DNA from: Acidimicrobiia bacterium
GTDB taxonomy: Bacteria > Actinomycetota > Acidimicrobiia > Acidimicrobiales > Bin134
DNA length: 61,939 nt
Assembly: GCA_022819825.1 (NCBI GenBank)
Contig: JAJEGM010000046.1
Coordinates: forward strand, 1 to 61,939
Direction: 5' to 3'
The position numbers and the translations under genes were made by a program. Numbering within the stretch: position 1 is the stretch's first letter; every line of letters begins with the position of its first letter. Below are positions 18,669 through 27,658 of this stretch, piece after piece. The notes under the pieces are model-generated. The model had not been told where the DNA came from. It was given only the letters and a program-made list of their open reading frames with translations, and did no database searches.

Positions 18669-20719
18669 GGCCCATCCCCTGTCTCGCTTGCGGCATCGAC
18701 TTCTGGCCCGGCGACGGCTGCGGCCACGGCGGGCTGGCGGCGCCCGAAGGCCCGCTGCATCAAGGCCTGCGAGCGGCGTTTGCCGTGCTCAAGGAGGCCC
18801 TCGGGATGACGGGCGAAGGAGATGGCGGCGAAGCCGAACAGCACGTACCGCCACGCCCCGTGCAGGCCCAGCCAGCGGTCGAGTATCAGTTCGGGGAAGA
18901 TCACGAAGGCCACTCCGGCTTGGATGCCCCCCTCCACGGTGCGGGCGCCCAGCACGACCACGATCACCAGCCAGAACAATCCCGCCTGGGGGTCGTAGTT
19001 GGCCTCGTAGCTGACCTGCTTCTCCTCCATGGCCAGAAGCCCCCCGCCGATGGCGGCGATGGCGGCCGACACCGAGAACACAATCACCCGGGATCGCCAG
19101 GAGATCACCCCGATGGACTCGGCCGCGGTCTCCGAGCCCCGCAGGGCGCGCAGGGCCATGCCGGTGCTGGATTCGCGGATGAGGATCACCAGCACGCCCA
19201 CCAGCACCAAGATGGCGATGCACAGGATGAGGAAGTTCTTGTGGCTGGAGAAGTCGACGCCGAACAACTGGGGGCGGGGCACGCCGCGGCCGTGGAACAA
19301 AGAGCCGCCCACCCAGCCGTACTTAACCAATACGTCGTGGAAGAACAGCGCGAAGGCCAAGGTGGCGATGGCCAGCCAGATGCCCCCCAAGCGCATCACC
19401 GGAATGCTGAGCACCGCGCCCACCGCGGCGGCGATGGCCGCGCCGGCCAGCATGCCCACGATCACCGAGACATCCCAGCGCTGGGCGAACTGCATGGCCC
19501 CGAACGCGCCGATCGCCGCGAAGGTCACCTGGCACAGGGCGATCTGGCCGCCGAGGCCGGTGAACACCACGATGGACAGAAAGATGATGGAGAAGATCAC
19601 CGAGTGGGTGATGCGGGAGATCCAGAAGTTGTTGGCGTAGCCGAAGGTCCAGATGCCCACCGCGGTGAAAAAAGCCAGGGCCATGATCCGGGTGTAGATG
19701 GTCATCCCCCGGCTGCGACTGGTGGCGGCCAGCGCCGGCGGGGGCGGGGACACGCCCAGCAGCGGGTCGGCCCCGGCGATCTGGCGGCGGATGGCGGGCC
19801 AGAACACGATGATGGCGAACAGCATCACGTAGGGCAGCGCCGAGCCCCGCAGCTCGTTCAAGATGACGTTGTCGCGGGGCAGATGGGTGCGCATCTCGGT
19901 GGTGATCACCCCCAGCACCAGGCCGCCGAACAAGGCCGCGGGCAGGTTGACCAATCGGCCCAGCGCGGCCGCGGCCAAAGCGGCGATGACGATCGGGAAG
20001 TAGCCCTGGGGCACCAGCACGGTGCCCAGCGAGGAGGTGGTGGGCACCAGCAGCACGCCGGCCAGACCGGCGAAGAAGCTGGAGAGGATCCACGAGCCCG
20101 ACGACACCCAGTCGGCGTTGACCCCGTTGAGCTCGGTCATGCGGGGGCTCTGCACCACCGCTCGGATGCGCAGGCCCAGCCGGGTGTAGCGGAACAGCGC
20201 GGCCAGGGCCAGCGCGGCCGCGATCACGATGACGAAGGCCGCGATCTCGTCGCGGGTCACGGGGTAGCGGCCGAACAGCCGGTACACGGTGGTGCCGTCG
20301 GGGATGATGCCCACCGCCCCGAAGGGCTGCTCGCGGTCGTAGTCCACGATGAGCTTGAACAACTCGGGCAGCGCCACCAGCAGGCCGAGGGAGATCACCA
20401 GCTTGGCCACCGCGGAGGCGGCGTGGACGTGGCGGAAGATCAGCCGCTCCAACAGCAGGCCGAGCACCGGGGCCACCAGCACCACGGCCACCAGCACCGC
20501 CGACCAGATGGGCCAGTCGCGCCGCACGTGGAGCTCGAAGTAGGTGGCCGCGCTGATGAAGGCCTGCGCGCCGAAGGCCAGGTTGAACACCCCGGAGGTC
20601 TTGTAGGTGAGCACGAAGCTCATGGCCACCAGGGCGAACCCCGCGCCGATGGGGAGTCCCTGGAAGAACGCCCGGATGGTTTCTTCCAGGACCCCGGCGG
20701 CGAGGACGCTGGCGGTCAT
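18665..20719 (-). CDS. fused LivH-LivM permease (system 2)
   Basis: This 684-residue protein joins both channel subunits. Residues 1 to about 310 are LivH-like (GLPIGAGFALVAMSFVLTYK, then GVFNLAFGAQA). The rest is LivM-like (FTGLGGQIALCQVTFAAIGA, MRLGGIWLAIATLAFALFF, and the coupling loop MALRALRGSETAAESIGV). A short Pro/Ala-rich linker lies between them. The fusion enforces 1:1 stoichiometry; similar fusions occur in some actinobacterial Liv systems. The gene follows the binding protein gene by about 30 bases and overlaps livG by four. Confidence 0.85.
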   Translation of the reverse strand: MTASVLAAGVLEETIRAFFQGLPIGAGFALVAMSFVLTYKTSGVFNLAFGAQAFISAATYFELHVRRDWPIWSAVLVAVVLVAPVLGLLLERLIFRHVHAASAVAKLVISLGLLVALPELFKLIVDYDREQPFGAVGIIPDGTTVYRLFGRYPVTRDEIAAFVIVIAAALALAALFRYTRLGLRIRAVVQSPRMTELNGVNADWVSSGSWILSSFFAGLAGVLLVPTTSSLGTVLVPQGYFPIVIAALAAAALGRLVNLPAALFGGLVLGVITTEMRTHLPRDNVILNELRGSALPYVMLFAIIVFWPAIRRQIAGADPLLGVSPPPPALAATSRSRGMTIYTRIMALAFFTAVGIWTFGYANNFWISRITHSVIFSIIFLSIVVFTGLGGQIALCQVTFAAIGAFGAMQFAQRWDVSVIVGMLAGAAIAAAVGAVLSIPVMRLGGIWLAIATLAFALFFHDVLVKYGWVGGSLFHGRGVPRPQLFGVDFSSHKNFLILCIAILVLVGVLVILIRESSTGMALRALRGSETAAESIGVISWRSRVIVFSVSAAIAAIGGGLLAMEEKQVSYEANYDPQAGLFWLVIVVVLGARTVEGGIQAGVAFVIFPELILDRWLGLHGAWRYVLFGFAAISFARHPEGLLEHGKRRSQALMQRAFGRRQPAVAAAVAGPEVDAASETGDGP

Positions 20720-20749
20720 CGTGGGCTCAGCCTCCGCTCAGCAGGGCCT

Positions 20750-22285
20750 TCAGTTCACAAACGAGAAGGATTCGGGATCGTGCCAGTCATCCCGGGCAAC
20801 TTCCCAGCACTGCCATGGCCTGCCGGGCTCGCCGGTCCACTGCTCGAAGGCGCCGTCCACGATCTTGACCGCGTTGATGCAGCGGTACTCGTAGTCGGCG
20901 TCGGGGTTGTCGTTGGGCAGGGCGATCTGGCGGCTGAAGTCGATCGGGTTGGTCAGGCCGTCGTGGCTGTAGTCGTCGAAGCCGCGGACCGCGTCGATCA
21001 GAGAGGCCCGGTCGAACTCGGGGCCGGCGGCCAGCAGGCCATCGTAGAAGAGGTGGGCGTTGAGCCACCCGACGATGGTCTGCTCTTCGAGCTTGAGGTC
21101 GGCGGTGTACTCGAAGAACCTCCGCTGAAGCTCGCTGTCGATCTCGGCCTCGAACGGCACGAACTGGACGAACACCAGGTCTCCCTCGAACAGGTCGGCG
21201 TTGGCGGCCACGAACTCGTGGTTGTAGGTGTTCGGGTGGTACATGACCACCTCGTCGCGGTAGTCCTGCTTGGCCAGCTCTTGGGCGATGGTGCGCATGC
21301 CGTTGAGGTCGAGGCAGGTGAAGATGATGTCGACGCCCTTGTCCTTCATCTCAGACACCTGCGGGGCGATGCCGCCAGCCATGCCGAACTCGATGGAGGT
21401 ATCGAAGAACTCCACCGTCATCCCGCCGGCCTCGGCGCTGTAGTGCTCGATGGAGTCGCGGGTGCCCTCGGCGCAGACCTTGGAGTTCTCGCTGTTGCCA
21501 TAGCCGAAGATGCCGGCCTTGGTAGCCCCAACCTGGGTGGCGACGTAGGGGAACAGCTGATGGATGCAGCCGATGCAGCTCGGCGCAATGTTGCCGAAGA
21601 TGCTGCGCCGGTCGGCGAACTCGTTGTGGATGTTCCATCCGAACACGGGCACCCCGGCGTCGTTGAGGGTGTCGGCCCCGAAGAACAGCAGGGTGGCCAC
21701 GAAAGCGGCCAGCGAGTCGTCTTCTTCCACCATGGCCAATGACTCGGCCTGGTTGAGGAAGAGCTGGTCGTCGCGCTTGGTGGCCAGTACCAGATCGCGG
21801 CCGTAGATGCCGCCGGTCTCGTTGATGAAGTTGAAGTAGGCCTCGATGCCGTCGTTGTAGGCCCCGATGTTGGTGCCCAGGGCGTTGTTGCTGATGGTGA
21901 CGATGGAGGTGACCTTGATCTCGGAGTCGTTCACGCCGGGGACGCCCTCGATGGGCACGAAGGTGTGGCGGTGCTCGGGCTCTTTCGGCTCCTCGGGCTC
22001 GGGCTCTGGTGCGGGCTCATCGGCGGGCTCGTCGGCAGGCTCATCAGCGGGCTCGGTAGCAGGTTCGTCGGCGGGCTCCTCGGCGGGCGCGGCGGCAGGC
22101 TCGTCGTCGGGTTCATCGGCGGGCTCGGCGGCAGGCTCGTCGGCGGGCTCCTCGGCAGCGGGCGCCGCAGTGGGCGCGGCGGCACCGCCTTGGTCGTCGT
22201 CTCCGGCGTTGCCGCAGGCCGTGGCCACCAAGGCCAGCACGGAAAGCGCGGCAAGCAACAGCTTCCACAAACGAGCAGTCATCAA
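20750..22285 (-). CDS. Liv-type substrate-binding lipoprotein (system 2)
   Basis: This 511-residue lipoprotein has lipobox LVATACGN (Cys 24). A long linker of repeated EPADEPA units follows (to about residue 105), then a type I periplasmic binding fold (GVNDSEIKVTSI, YFNFINETGGIYGRDLVL, VGWLNAHLFYDGLLAAG). It would feed the fused permease and LivGF downstream. The linker repeats are visible at DNA level between about 21990 and 22190. It is first in its operon. The ligand is unknown and probably not the same as in system 1, because the two binding domains differ clearly. Confidence 0.82.
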   Translation of the reverse strand: MMTARLWKLLLAALSVLALVATACGNAGDDDQGGAAAPTAAPAAEEPADEPAAEPADEPDDEPAAAPAEEPADEPATEPADEPADEPADEPAPEPEPEEPKEPEHRHTFVPIEGVPGVNDSEIKVTSIVTISNNALGTNIGAYNDGIEAYFNFINETGGIYGRDLVLATKRDDQLFLNQAESLAMVEEDDSLAAFVATLLFFGADTLNDAGVPVFGWNIHNEFADRRSIFGNIAPSCIGCIHQLFPYVATQVGATKAGIFGYGNSENSKVCAEGTRDSIEHYSAEAGGMTVEFFDTSIEFGMAGGIAPQVSEMKDKGVDIIFTCLDLNGMRTIAQELAKQDYRDEVVMYHPNTYNHEFVAANADLFEGDLVFVQFVPFEAEIDSELQRRFFEYTADLKLEEQTIVGWLNAHLFYDGLLAAGPEFDRASLIDAVRGFDDYSHDGLTNPIDFSRQIALPNDNPDADYEYRCINAVKIVDGAFEQWTGEPGRPWQCWEVARDDWHDPESFSFVN

Positions 22286-22324
22286 AGTCCCCCTAGTCGC
22301 GTGTTCCGATCAAGTTAGCCGAAC

Positions 22325-22351
22325 TGCACCGGACCACGAAGGGCCGGTGCA
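22325..22351 (-). terminator. possible hairpin terminator after the enoyl-CoA hydratase gene
   Basis: TGCACCGG and CCGGTGCA form a perfect 8-bp stem with an 11-base loop, starting eight bases after the stop at 22359. There is no T tract, so it may act as a weak terminator or only as structure ahead of the next operon. Confidence 0.4.
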
Positions 22352-22358
22352 TTCGGGG

Positions 22359-23186
22359 CTAGTGGCTGGTGCGGTAGTCGCCGAACTTGGAGTCGCGCTC
22401 AGACAGGGTGGTGGTGAGGCCCTTCTTCTTGATGGAGCCCACGAAATCGGCCATGGCCTGGGTGTGGGTGCCCAGCGCGCACAGCTCGGTGCCGGCCCGG
22501 ATACCGGCCCGCATGCCCATGTGCTCCATCTGGCGGTGGACCACCCGCTTGTTCATCTGGAGCAGCTCGGCGGGCACCTGGGCGATGCGCTCGGCCACCT
22601 CCAGCACCGCGTCTTCCAGCTCGCTTTCGGGGAAGCAGGCGTTGGCCCAGCCCCGCTCCACCGCTTCGACGCCGGTCACGTAATCGCCGGTGAGCATCAT
22701 CTCCATGGCCTTGCGCATGCCCAAGAACCAGGGGTGGAAGTGCATGTCGGGCACGCCGAAGCGCACGGCGGGATAGCCCATTTTGGCGTCCTCGGCCATG
22801 TAGACCAGGTCGCATCCGGTGGCCAGCTCGCTGCCCCCGGCCAGGCAGTAGCCGTGGACCTGGGCGATGACCGGCTTGGCCAGGTCCCAGATGCTCATCC
22901 AGCCCTCGGTCACGTGGCGGGGCCACTGGCCTTCGCCGCCGGGGGTGTAGAAGGGCAGCTCATAGCCCTCGTTGCCCCCGCTCAGGTCGTAGCCGGCGGA
23001 GAACGACGGGCCGGCGCCGCAGACGATGCTCACCTTGACGTCGTCGTCTCGGTCGGCCTCTTCCAGCGCTTCGAGAACGGCCCCTCGCAACGGGTGGATG
23101 AGGCTGTTGCGCTTCTCGGGGCGGTTCATGGTGACGCGCCGCACGTGGGGGCGGGGGTTGTCGATCAGGACGATGTTGTCGCTCAT
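22359..23186 (-). CDS. enoyl-CoA hydratase/isomerase (crotonase) family protein
   Basis: This 275-residue crotonase-fold enzyme acts on CoA thioesters. It shows MNRPEKRNSL, the oxyanion-hole segment GAGPSFSAGYDLSGG and the second one AQVHGYCLAGGSELATGCDLV. The pair of glutamates of classical hydratases is not obvious, so it could be an isomerase or another member. I start at the ATG at 23186 (MSDNIVL); three codons earlier a GTG is also possible. It is divergent from the hydrolase gene at 23251, with 64 bases between them holding both promoters. Confidence 0.8.
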   Translation of the reverse strand: MSDNIVLIDNPRPHVRRVTMNRPEKRNSLIHPLRGAVLEALEEADRDDDVKVSIVCGAGPSFSAGYDLSGGNEGYELPFYTPGGEGQWPRHVTEGWMSIWDLAKPVIAQVHGYCLAGGSELATGCDLVYMAEDAKMGYPAVRFGVPDMHFHPWFLGMRKAMEMMLTGDYVTGVEAVERGWANACFPESELEDAVLEVAERIAQVPAELLQMNKRVVHRQMEHMGMRAGIRAGTELCALGTHTQAMADFVGSIKKKGLTTTLSERDSKFGDYRTSH

Positions 23187-23250
23187 GGCCGCCAACCGTA
23201 ACCTGCGGGCCGATGTGTGCTCTTACCGCAGCGACCACAGTTCTTCGGCC

Positions 23251-24087
23251 ATGAGCGGCCCGGTGCTGATTGACTCGACCAAGGGCGCTCGGGTGGCGCT
23301 GCACGACCTGGGGGGCGACGGGCCGACGGTGCTGTTCTGCCACGCCAACGGGTTCTGCGGGCCGATGTGGCAGCCGGTGGCTCGGGAATTGGCACCGGTG
23401 GCCCACTGCTGGGCGCTGGACTTCCGGGGCCACGGCGACAGCGTGTCGGGCCCCGACGAGGACTACCACTGGAACGGCATGGCCGACGACGTGCTGGCCG
23501 CGGTGGATGCGCTCGATCCTGCGCCCCGGCTGGCGGTGGGCCACTCCCTGGGCGGGGCGTCGATCCTGAAGGCCGAGCAGGCCCGGCCGGGGACTTTCGA
23601 CCGGGCCTGGGTGTTCGAGCCGGTGACCATTCCGGGCCGGACTGTTCCCCGAGACGGCGTGAACATGCTGGCGGCCATCGCCCGGATGCGGCGGGCGGAA
23701 TTCGAGTCTCGCCAATCGGCCTATGACCGCTACGCCTCCAAGCCGCCGCTGAGCCTGTTCGCCCCCGAGGCGCTTCGGGCCTATGTGGACCACGGGCTTC
23801 GGGATCTGCCCGACGGCACCGTTGAGCTCAAGTGCGCGCCCGACACCGAGGCGACCATCTTCGAGAACCACGATTTGGAGGGGTTTCCCCGGCTAGTGGA
23901 GGTTGCCACCGCGGTCACGGTGGCAGTGGGCACCGACACCGACCCCCCGGCCATGGCCGCCCCCCTAGTGGCCGAGCGGCTCCCCAACGCCACCCTGGTG
24001 CAATACGACAACCTGACCCACTTCGGCCCCCTCCAAGACCCACCCCGCATCGCCGCCGCCATCGCCGACGCCCTGTTCGACGGCTGA
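23251..24087 (+). CDS. alpha/beta hydrolase
   Basis: This 278-residue alpha/beta-hydrolase fold protein has LFCHANGFCGPMW (oxyanion region), DFRGHGDS, the nucleophile elbow AVGHSLGGAS with its serine, and a C-terminal histidine in YDNLTHFGPLQDP. It resembles the lactone, ester or haloalkane hydrolase group, so the substrate is open. The frame is open upstream to 23026, but there it is antisense to the crotonase gene. I use the ATG at 23251, where the fold begins. The next gene follows 14 bases later. Confidence 0.8.
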   Translation: MSGPVLIDSTKGARVALHDLGGDGPTVLFCHANGFCGPMWQPVARELAPVAHCWALDFRGHGDSVSGPDEDYHWNGMADDVLAAVDALDPAPRLAVGHSLGGASILKAEQARPGTFDRAWVFEPVTIPGRTVPRDGVNMLAAIARMRRAEFESRQSAYDRYASKPPLSLFAPEALRAYVDHGLRDLPDGTVELKCAPDTEATIFENHDLEGFPRLVEVATAVTVAVGTDTDPPAMAAPLVAERLPNATLVQYDNLTHFGPLQDPPRIAAAIADALFDG

Positions 24088-24101
24088 GGCATTATGGGGG
24101 C

Positions 24102-24527
24102 ATGGACAACATCGATTTCGGCGATCTGAACTATCTGGCGATCCTGGTCGCCGTGGTGTTCAACCAATTGCTCGGGGCCTTCTGGTACGGCACCTTCGCC
24201 AAACCGTGGATGGCCGAGACCGGGATGACCCAGGAGGACCTCGAGGCCATGAAGGGCACACCCCGGCAGTGGTACCCCTATGTCATCGCCATCGTGCTGG
24301 CCATTGTGTTCACCCTTGGGCTGGCGCTGTTGGTACAGGGCATGGAGGCCGACAACGCAGGCGAGGGCCTCGGATTGGGCGTTTTGGCCGCAGTCGGGTT
24401 CGTGCTCACCTCACACGGGGTGAACTACGCCTTCGAGGGCCGCAGCCTGAAGCTGCTGGCCATCAACTCCGGCTACCCGCTGATCTCCTACGCCGTGATC
24501 GGGATCGTGCTGACGGTTTGGACCTGA
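24102..24527 (+). CDS. DUF1761-family membrane protein
   Basis: This 141-residue protein has four hydrophobic segments. The N-terminus NYLAILVAVVFNQLLGAFWY followed by KPWMAETG is typical of DUF1761 proteins, whose role is unknown. The start ATG at 24102 follows GGGGGC, a usable ribosome binding site. It follows the hydrolase gene by 14 bases and converges on the AbiEii-like gene 19 bases away. Confidence 0.75.
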   Translation: MDNIDFGDLNYLAILVAVVFNQLLGAFWYGTFAKPWMAETGMTQEDLEAMKGTPRQWYPYVIAIVLAIVFTLGLALLVQGMEADNAGEGLGLGVLAAVGFVLTSHGVNYAFEGRSLKLLAINSGYPLISYAVIGIVLTVWT

Positions 24528-24546
24528 CTCTCCTCCGGGCGGCCAG

Positions 24547-25314
24547 CTAGTCCAGGAGCACACGACCGAGTTCGGCGACGGCCGCCAGATCGTCTTCAGT
24601 GAGCGCTTCAGCATCGATTGAGCTAGCCAGTCTTCGGAGTCGAGCGTAGGTGTACCGGAGGTCCTGTACAGGAGAGAACCACTTCACCAAGGTGTTCCCA
24701 ACCCACTCGCACAGTTCGTCGCCAGCCACGGAGATTGCGTGGTCGACGGCGTCGAAGTCGCATCCCTGGACGAGGCGAACAAGGTCGTGTATGTCGGAGC
24801 CGACCTTCTCTGGGCTGCTGCCTCGCGAGCGTCGTGGGATAGCCACGGTCTTGAGCACAATGAGGGCTGGGACAGTTGCGATCGGAGCGCTGGCCTCCGC
24901 AATGACGTCTCGATCCTCAACGACTTTGAGCCTGGTCCACTCACTGGTAGCCAGAGCCATGCGTCGCGCGAGTGCGAAGGCCCGCTCGCTGGGCTCGCTC
25001 GGCAACGAGACGTTGGCTGCATCAGTCATCACATCAATGACAACAGTGGTGCCGCCTTGGTCGAGTTGGAGTTTGGCCGCGTCGAGGCGATCAGCACCTA
25101 GTTCGGTGACGAGGACCTCGACGAGAGACGTTTGGTCTCTACTCAACGTGTCGAGGTCGTTGGTCAGGCGATGGACATGTGTGATGCGGACGTTGACGGC
25201 GAAGCCGCCGACTACCGACCACTGGGGTTCTGACGGGAAGCGTGTTAACGCGTCAACAAATGATCGAATACGGCCGCCTCGGTCGCTTACGAGGATGATG
25301 GCGTCACCAGGCAC
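24547..25314 (-). CDS. AbiEii-like nucleotidyltransferase toxin
   Basis: AbiEii toxins are nucleotidyltransferases that modify tRNA and cause growth arrest or abortive infection. This 255-residue protein has VVGGFAVNVRITHVHRLTND followed by LDTL, the GG/A...DxD-like core of the fold, then TTVVIDVMTD as the third acidic strand, and a helical C-terminus. I start at the GTG at 25314, which overlaps the end of the partner gene by 11 bases. A longer frame to 25482 is antitoxin shadow. Gene order (AbiEi first, then AbiEii) and overlap are as expected for this type IV system. Confidence 0.7.
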   Translation of the reverse strand: MPGDAIILVSDRGGRIRSFVDALTRFPSEPQWSVVGGFAVNVRITHVHRLTNDLDTLSRDQTSLVEVLVTELGADRLDAAKLQLDQGGTTVVIDVMTDAANVSLPSEPSERAFALARRMALATSEWTRLKVVEDRDVIAEASAPIATVPALIVLKTVAIPRRSRGSSPEKVGSDIHDLVRLVQGCDFDAVDHAISVAGDELCEWVGNTLVKWFSPVQDLRYTYARLRRLASSIDAEALTEDDLAAVAELGRVLLD

Positions 25315-26350
25315 GCACGATCCCTTCGGGCTCCCACTGCTCGAGGATTTCGAGGCCGCGCGCACGGTCCTGGGCAATGTCGAGAGCCACGACGACGTGG
25401 TTGGCCACCGGCCAACTCTCCCCCGTTGTGCTCGACTGGTCGACACGTCGGAGGCAGGCGAGCCGAACTGGTGCCACAGCAACGGTGCAGGCGCGGACCG
25501 CGGGGTCGAGTGCGTCCCCGAGAATCGACCGTGCAGCGCGAAGTACCGACTCGGAAGGCACGTAGAAGTCGGCAGGATGGTCGCCGCGTGCGACGATAGG
25601 CATACCCCACGACGCAGCAGCGAGGGTGTCCGTGAGAGCCCATCCCATCGTGTCCTCGGGTTGGTCGAGGCCGAGCCCGAACCGCATTGCGTTTCGGGTA
25701 CCAGCGTCGGGCACGGTTGCTAGCGGAACAGCTCGTCTTCGCCATCTGCCCATGAGTTCGAGGAAGAGATCCGGCACTACGGCCTCGCCAGAAGAGGTAA
25801 GGAGACCGACGTCTCGTAGACCCGCCATGGCAGTCGAAACAGCGCTTGGGGCTCGGTTGACATAGCGGGCAGTCTCACGGACGCCGTGCGCCTGATCGGG
25901 CGTCAGTAGACACGCGATGGCCACCTCCTTGGCTACTTCGCTATTGAGCGATCCGCTCAAACGCGGGCTGCTGGCGGCCTCGGACTCGACAACCGTGTCG
26001 ATGACTACCGGCGGCTCGACGATACGCAGCTCACCACGACGATCGAAGTAGTTGATTCCTGCCTTCCGAAACGCCTGCTTGGCATCCGAGGCGATCCGAT
26101 CAGCAACGACCACCAACGGCGGACGATGCCCAACTGTTTGCGCTATTCGCTCTCCGTGCGCAGCCGTGATTACCGACTTAACCTCGATTTCAAGTCGATG
26201 GCCAGCCACATCCACCACCGCATCAGGGCTGACATCGGCTATCAAGGTCTCTGTCGAGGCAACATCGGCATTGACACCAAGGCCACCAAGAGCCGCAATC
26301 AGGCTGTCAATGGCTTCTCGTTCGACCTCAGCGCTGGTTTTCCGTGACAT
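25304..26350 (-). CDS. AbiEi-like antitoxin/repressor with nuclease-like N-terminal domain
   Basis: This 348-residue protein has an N-terminal domain that looks like a restriction-endonuclease fold (VDVAGHRLEIEVKS, then PLVVVADRIASDAK and AGINYFDRRGELRI). A winged helix follows near residues 145-185 (DQAHGVRETARYVNRAPSAV, then LRDVGLLTSSGE) and an alpha/beta C-terminal part. This layout is known from actinobacterial AbiEi-family antitoxins. The EVKS without a full catalytic set suggests DNA binding rather than cutting. AbiEi proteins repress their operon by binding inverted repeats, and a perfect one lies 16 bases upstream of the ATG. Confidence 0.65.
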   Translation of the reverse strand: MSRKTSAEVEREAIDSLIAALGGLGVNADVASTETLIADVSPDAVVDVAGHRLEIEVKSVITAAHGERIAQTVGHRPPLVVVADRIASDAKQAFRKAGINYFDRRGELRIVEPPVVIDTVVESEAASSPRLSGSLNSEVAKEVAIACLLTPDQAHGVRETARYVNRAPSAVSTAMAGLRDVGLLTSSGEAVVPDLFLELMGRWRRRAVPLATVPDAGTRNAMRFGLGLDQPEDTMGWALTDTLAAASWGMPIVARGDHPADFYVPSESVLRAARSILGDALDPAVRACTVAVAPVRLACLRRVDQSSTTGESWPVANHVVVALDIAQDRARGLEILEQWEPEGIVRAW

Positions 26351-26365
26351 GGTGCCAGCCTACCG

Positions 26366-26401
26366 ATGTTCTGTGTTCTTGAACACAAGAACACAGAACA
26401 T
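26366..26401. promoter_or_regulatory. perfect 16-bp inverted repeat, probable AbiEi operator
   Basis: ATGTTCTGTGTTCTTG, a 4-base spacer AACA, then CAAGAACACAGAACAT: 32 of 32 arm positions pair. It sits between the CoA-transferase stop and the AbiEi start, 15 bases before the ATG, and is AT-richer than its surroundings. There is no T tract, so operator is more likely than terminator for the CoA-transferase gene. Confidence 0.7.
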
Positions 26402-26416
26402 TTCTTGGTTATCGGG

Positions 26417-27658
26417 CTAGAGGATGGCGCCGGATTCTTTCATGGCGGCTATTTCTTCCCAGGGGATTCCGGCTTCTAGGAGGAGGGTCTCGGTGTGCTC
26501 GCCGTGTTCGGGGGCGCGGTCGACGGACACGGGCTGCTCGTTGAACATGGCGGGGTTGGCCACGAGCTGGACCTCTTGGCCATTGCCGGTGGTCATGGCG
26601 GGGAGGTAGCCGTTGGCGATGACCTGGGGGTCTTCGTAGAGCTCGCTGAGGGTTTGGAACGGCACCCACACGCCTTTGAAATCGGCCAGGGCCTCTTTCC
26701 AAAAGTCGAGGGGCTGGGATTCGAACACCTCGTCGAGGATGGCGATGCAGGCCTCGTTGTTCTCGGCTCGGGCGGCCATGTCGACGAATCGGGGGTCGGT
26801 GGCCAGTTCGGGGCGGCCGATGCACTCGCAGAGCTGGGGCCAGTGCTTGTCGGCTTGGAGCAGGATGAAGCTGAGGTAGCGATCGTCGGATGTGCGGTAG
26901 GCGTTGACCACGGGGTTGACCATCTTGGTGCGGTCGCCGGCGGGGAGCCGGTCCATGCCGAAGAGCTTGGCCGCGATCACCAGTGGCGAAAGCTGCCACA
27001 TGGCGGTGGCCAACAGCGACACGTCGATTACCGACGGCTCGCCGGTGGCGGCCCGCTGGTAGAGGGCCGCGGCGATGGCACCGGCAGTGGCCATACCGCC
27101 CATGACGTCGCCGAAGGCGGGGGCGGGCTGGCTCATGGGCCAACCGTCGGGGCGGGCGGGCAGGGTGGCGCCCATGCCGCCCCGGGCCCAGAAGGACGCC
27201 CCGTCGTAGCCGCCCTTCTCGGCGTCGGGGCCGTGGGGCCCCTGGCCCGATCCCCGGGCGATGATGATCTGGGGGTTGCGCTCGCGTAGATCCTCGGTGT
27301 CGATGCGGAGCTTGCGGCGCACCGGGGGCATGTAGTTGGTGAGGAACACATCAGCGGTCTCCACCAGCTTGAGCAGCATCTCCCGGCCGTCGGGATGGGC
27401 CAGGTTCAAGCCGATGGAGCGCTTGCCCCGGTTGGGCTGCTCGATCATGAAGTTGACGCCGCCCGCACCGCCGGGCACGAGGCCGGAGGTGATGAGGCCC
27501 CGCTGAGGGTCGCCGGTCACCGGGTGCTCCACCTTGATCACGTCGGCACCCCAGTCGACCAACACCGAGCCGCCGGAGGGGATGAACATCCAGCTTGCAA
27601 CCTCGACCACCCGGATGCCCTCAAGGGGGCGGCTGGGCGGGGCGGTTTCGTCGCTCAC
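26417..27658 (-). CDS. family III CoA-transferase (CaiB/BaiF type)
   Basis: This 413-residue enzyme moves CoA between acids; family III enzymes work through an aspartyl-CoA intermediate. It shows LEGIRVVEVASWMFIPSGG, DWGADVIKVEHP, NRGKRSIGLNL, and the Asp region GPDAEKGGYDGASFWARGG. The length is normal. The GTG start overlaps the upstream P450 stop (GTGA), so it is the third gene of a ferredoxin, P450, CoA-transferase operon. That fits hydroxylation and CoA activation of one substrate. Upstream in the same frame is only P450 shadow. Confidence 0.85.
   Translation of the reverse strand: MSDETAPPSRPLEGIRVVEVASWMFIPSGGSVLVDWGADVIKVEHPVTGDPQRGLITSGLVPGGAGGVNFMIEQPNRGKRSIGLNLAHPDGREMLLKLVETADVFLTNYMPPVRRKLRIDTEDLRERNPQIIIARGSGQGPHGPDAEKGGYDGASFWARGGMGATLPARPDGWPMSQPAPAFGDVMGGMATAGAIAAALYQRAATGEPSVIDVSLLATAMWQLSPLVIAAKLFGMDRLPAGDRTKMVNPVVNAYRTSDDRYLSFILLQADKHWPQLCECIGRPELATDPRFVDMAARAENNEACIAILDEVFESQPLDFWKEALADFKGVWVPFQTLSELYEDPQVIANGYLPAMTTGNGQEVQLVANPAMFNEQPVSVDRAPEHGEHTETLLLEAGIPWEEIAAMKESGAIL

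Noticed and set aside
18785..21742. 985-residue plus-strand open frame rich in Gly, His and Gln
   Set aside because: It is antisense to the fused permease and binding protein genes and has no domain pattern.
26366..26401. the palindrome read as terminator of the CoA-transferase gene
   Set aside because: There is no T tract, and the position directly before the AbiEi start fits an operator better. A double role cannot be excluded.
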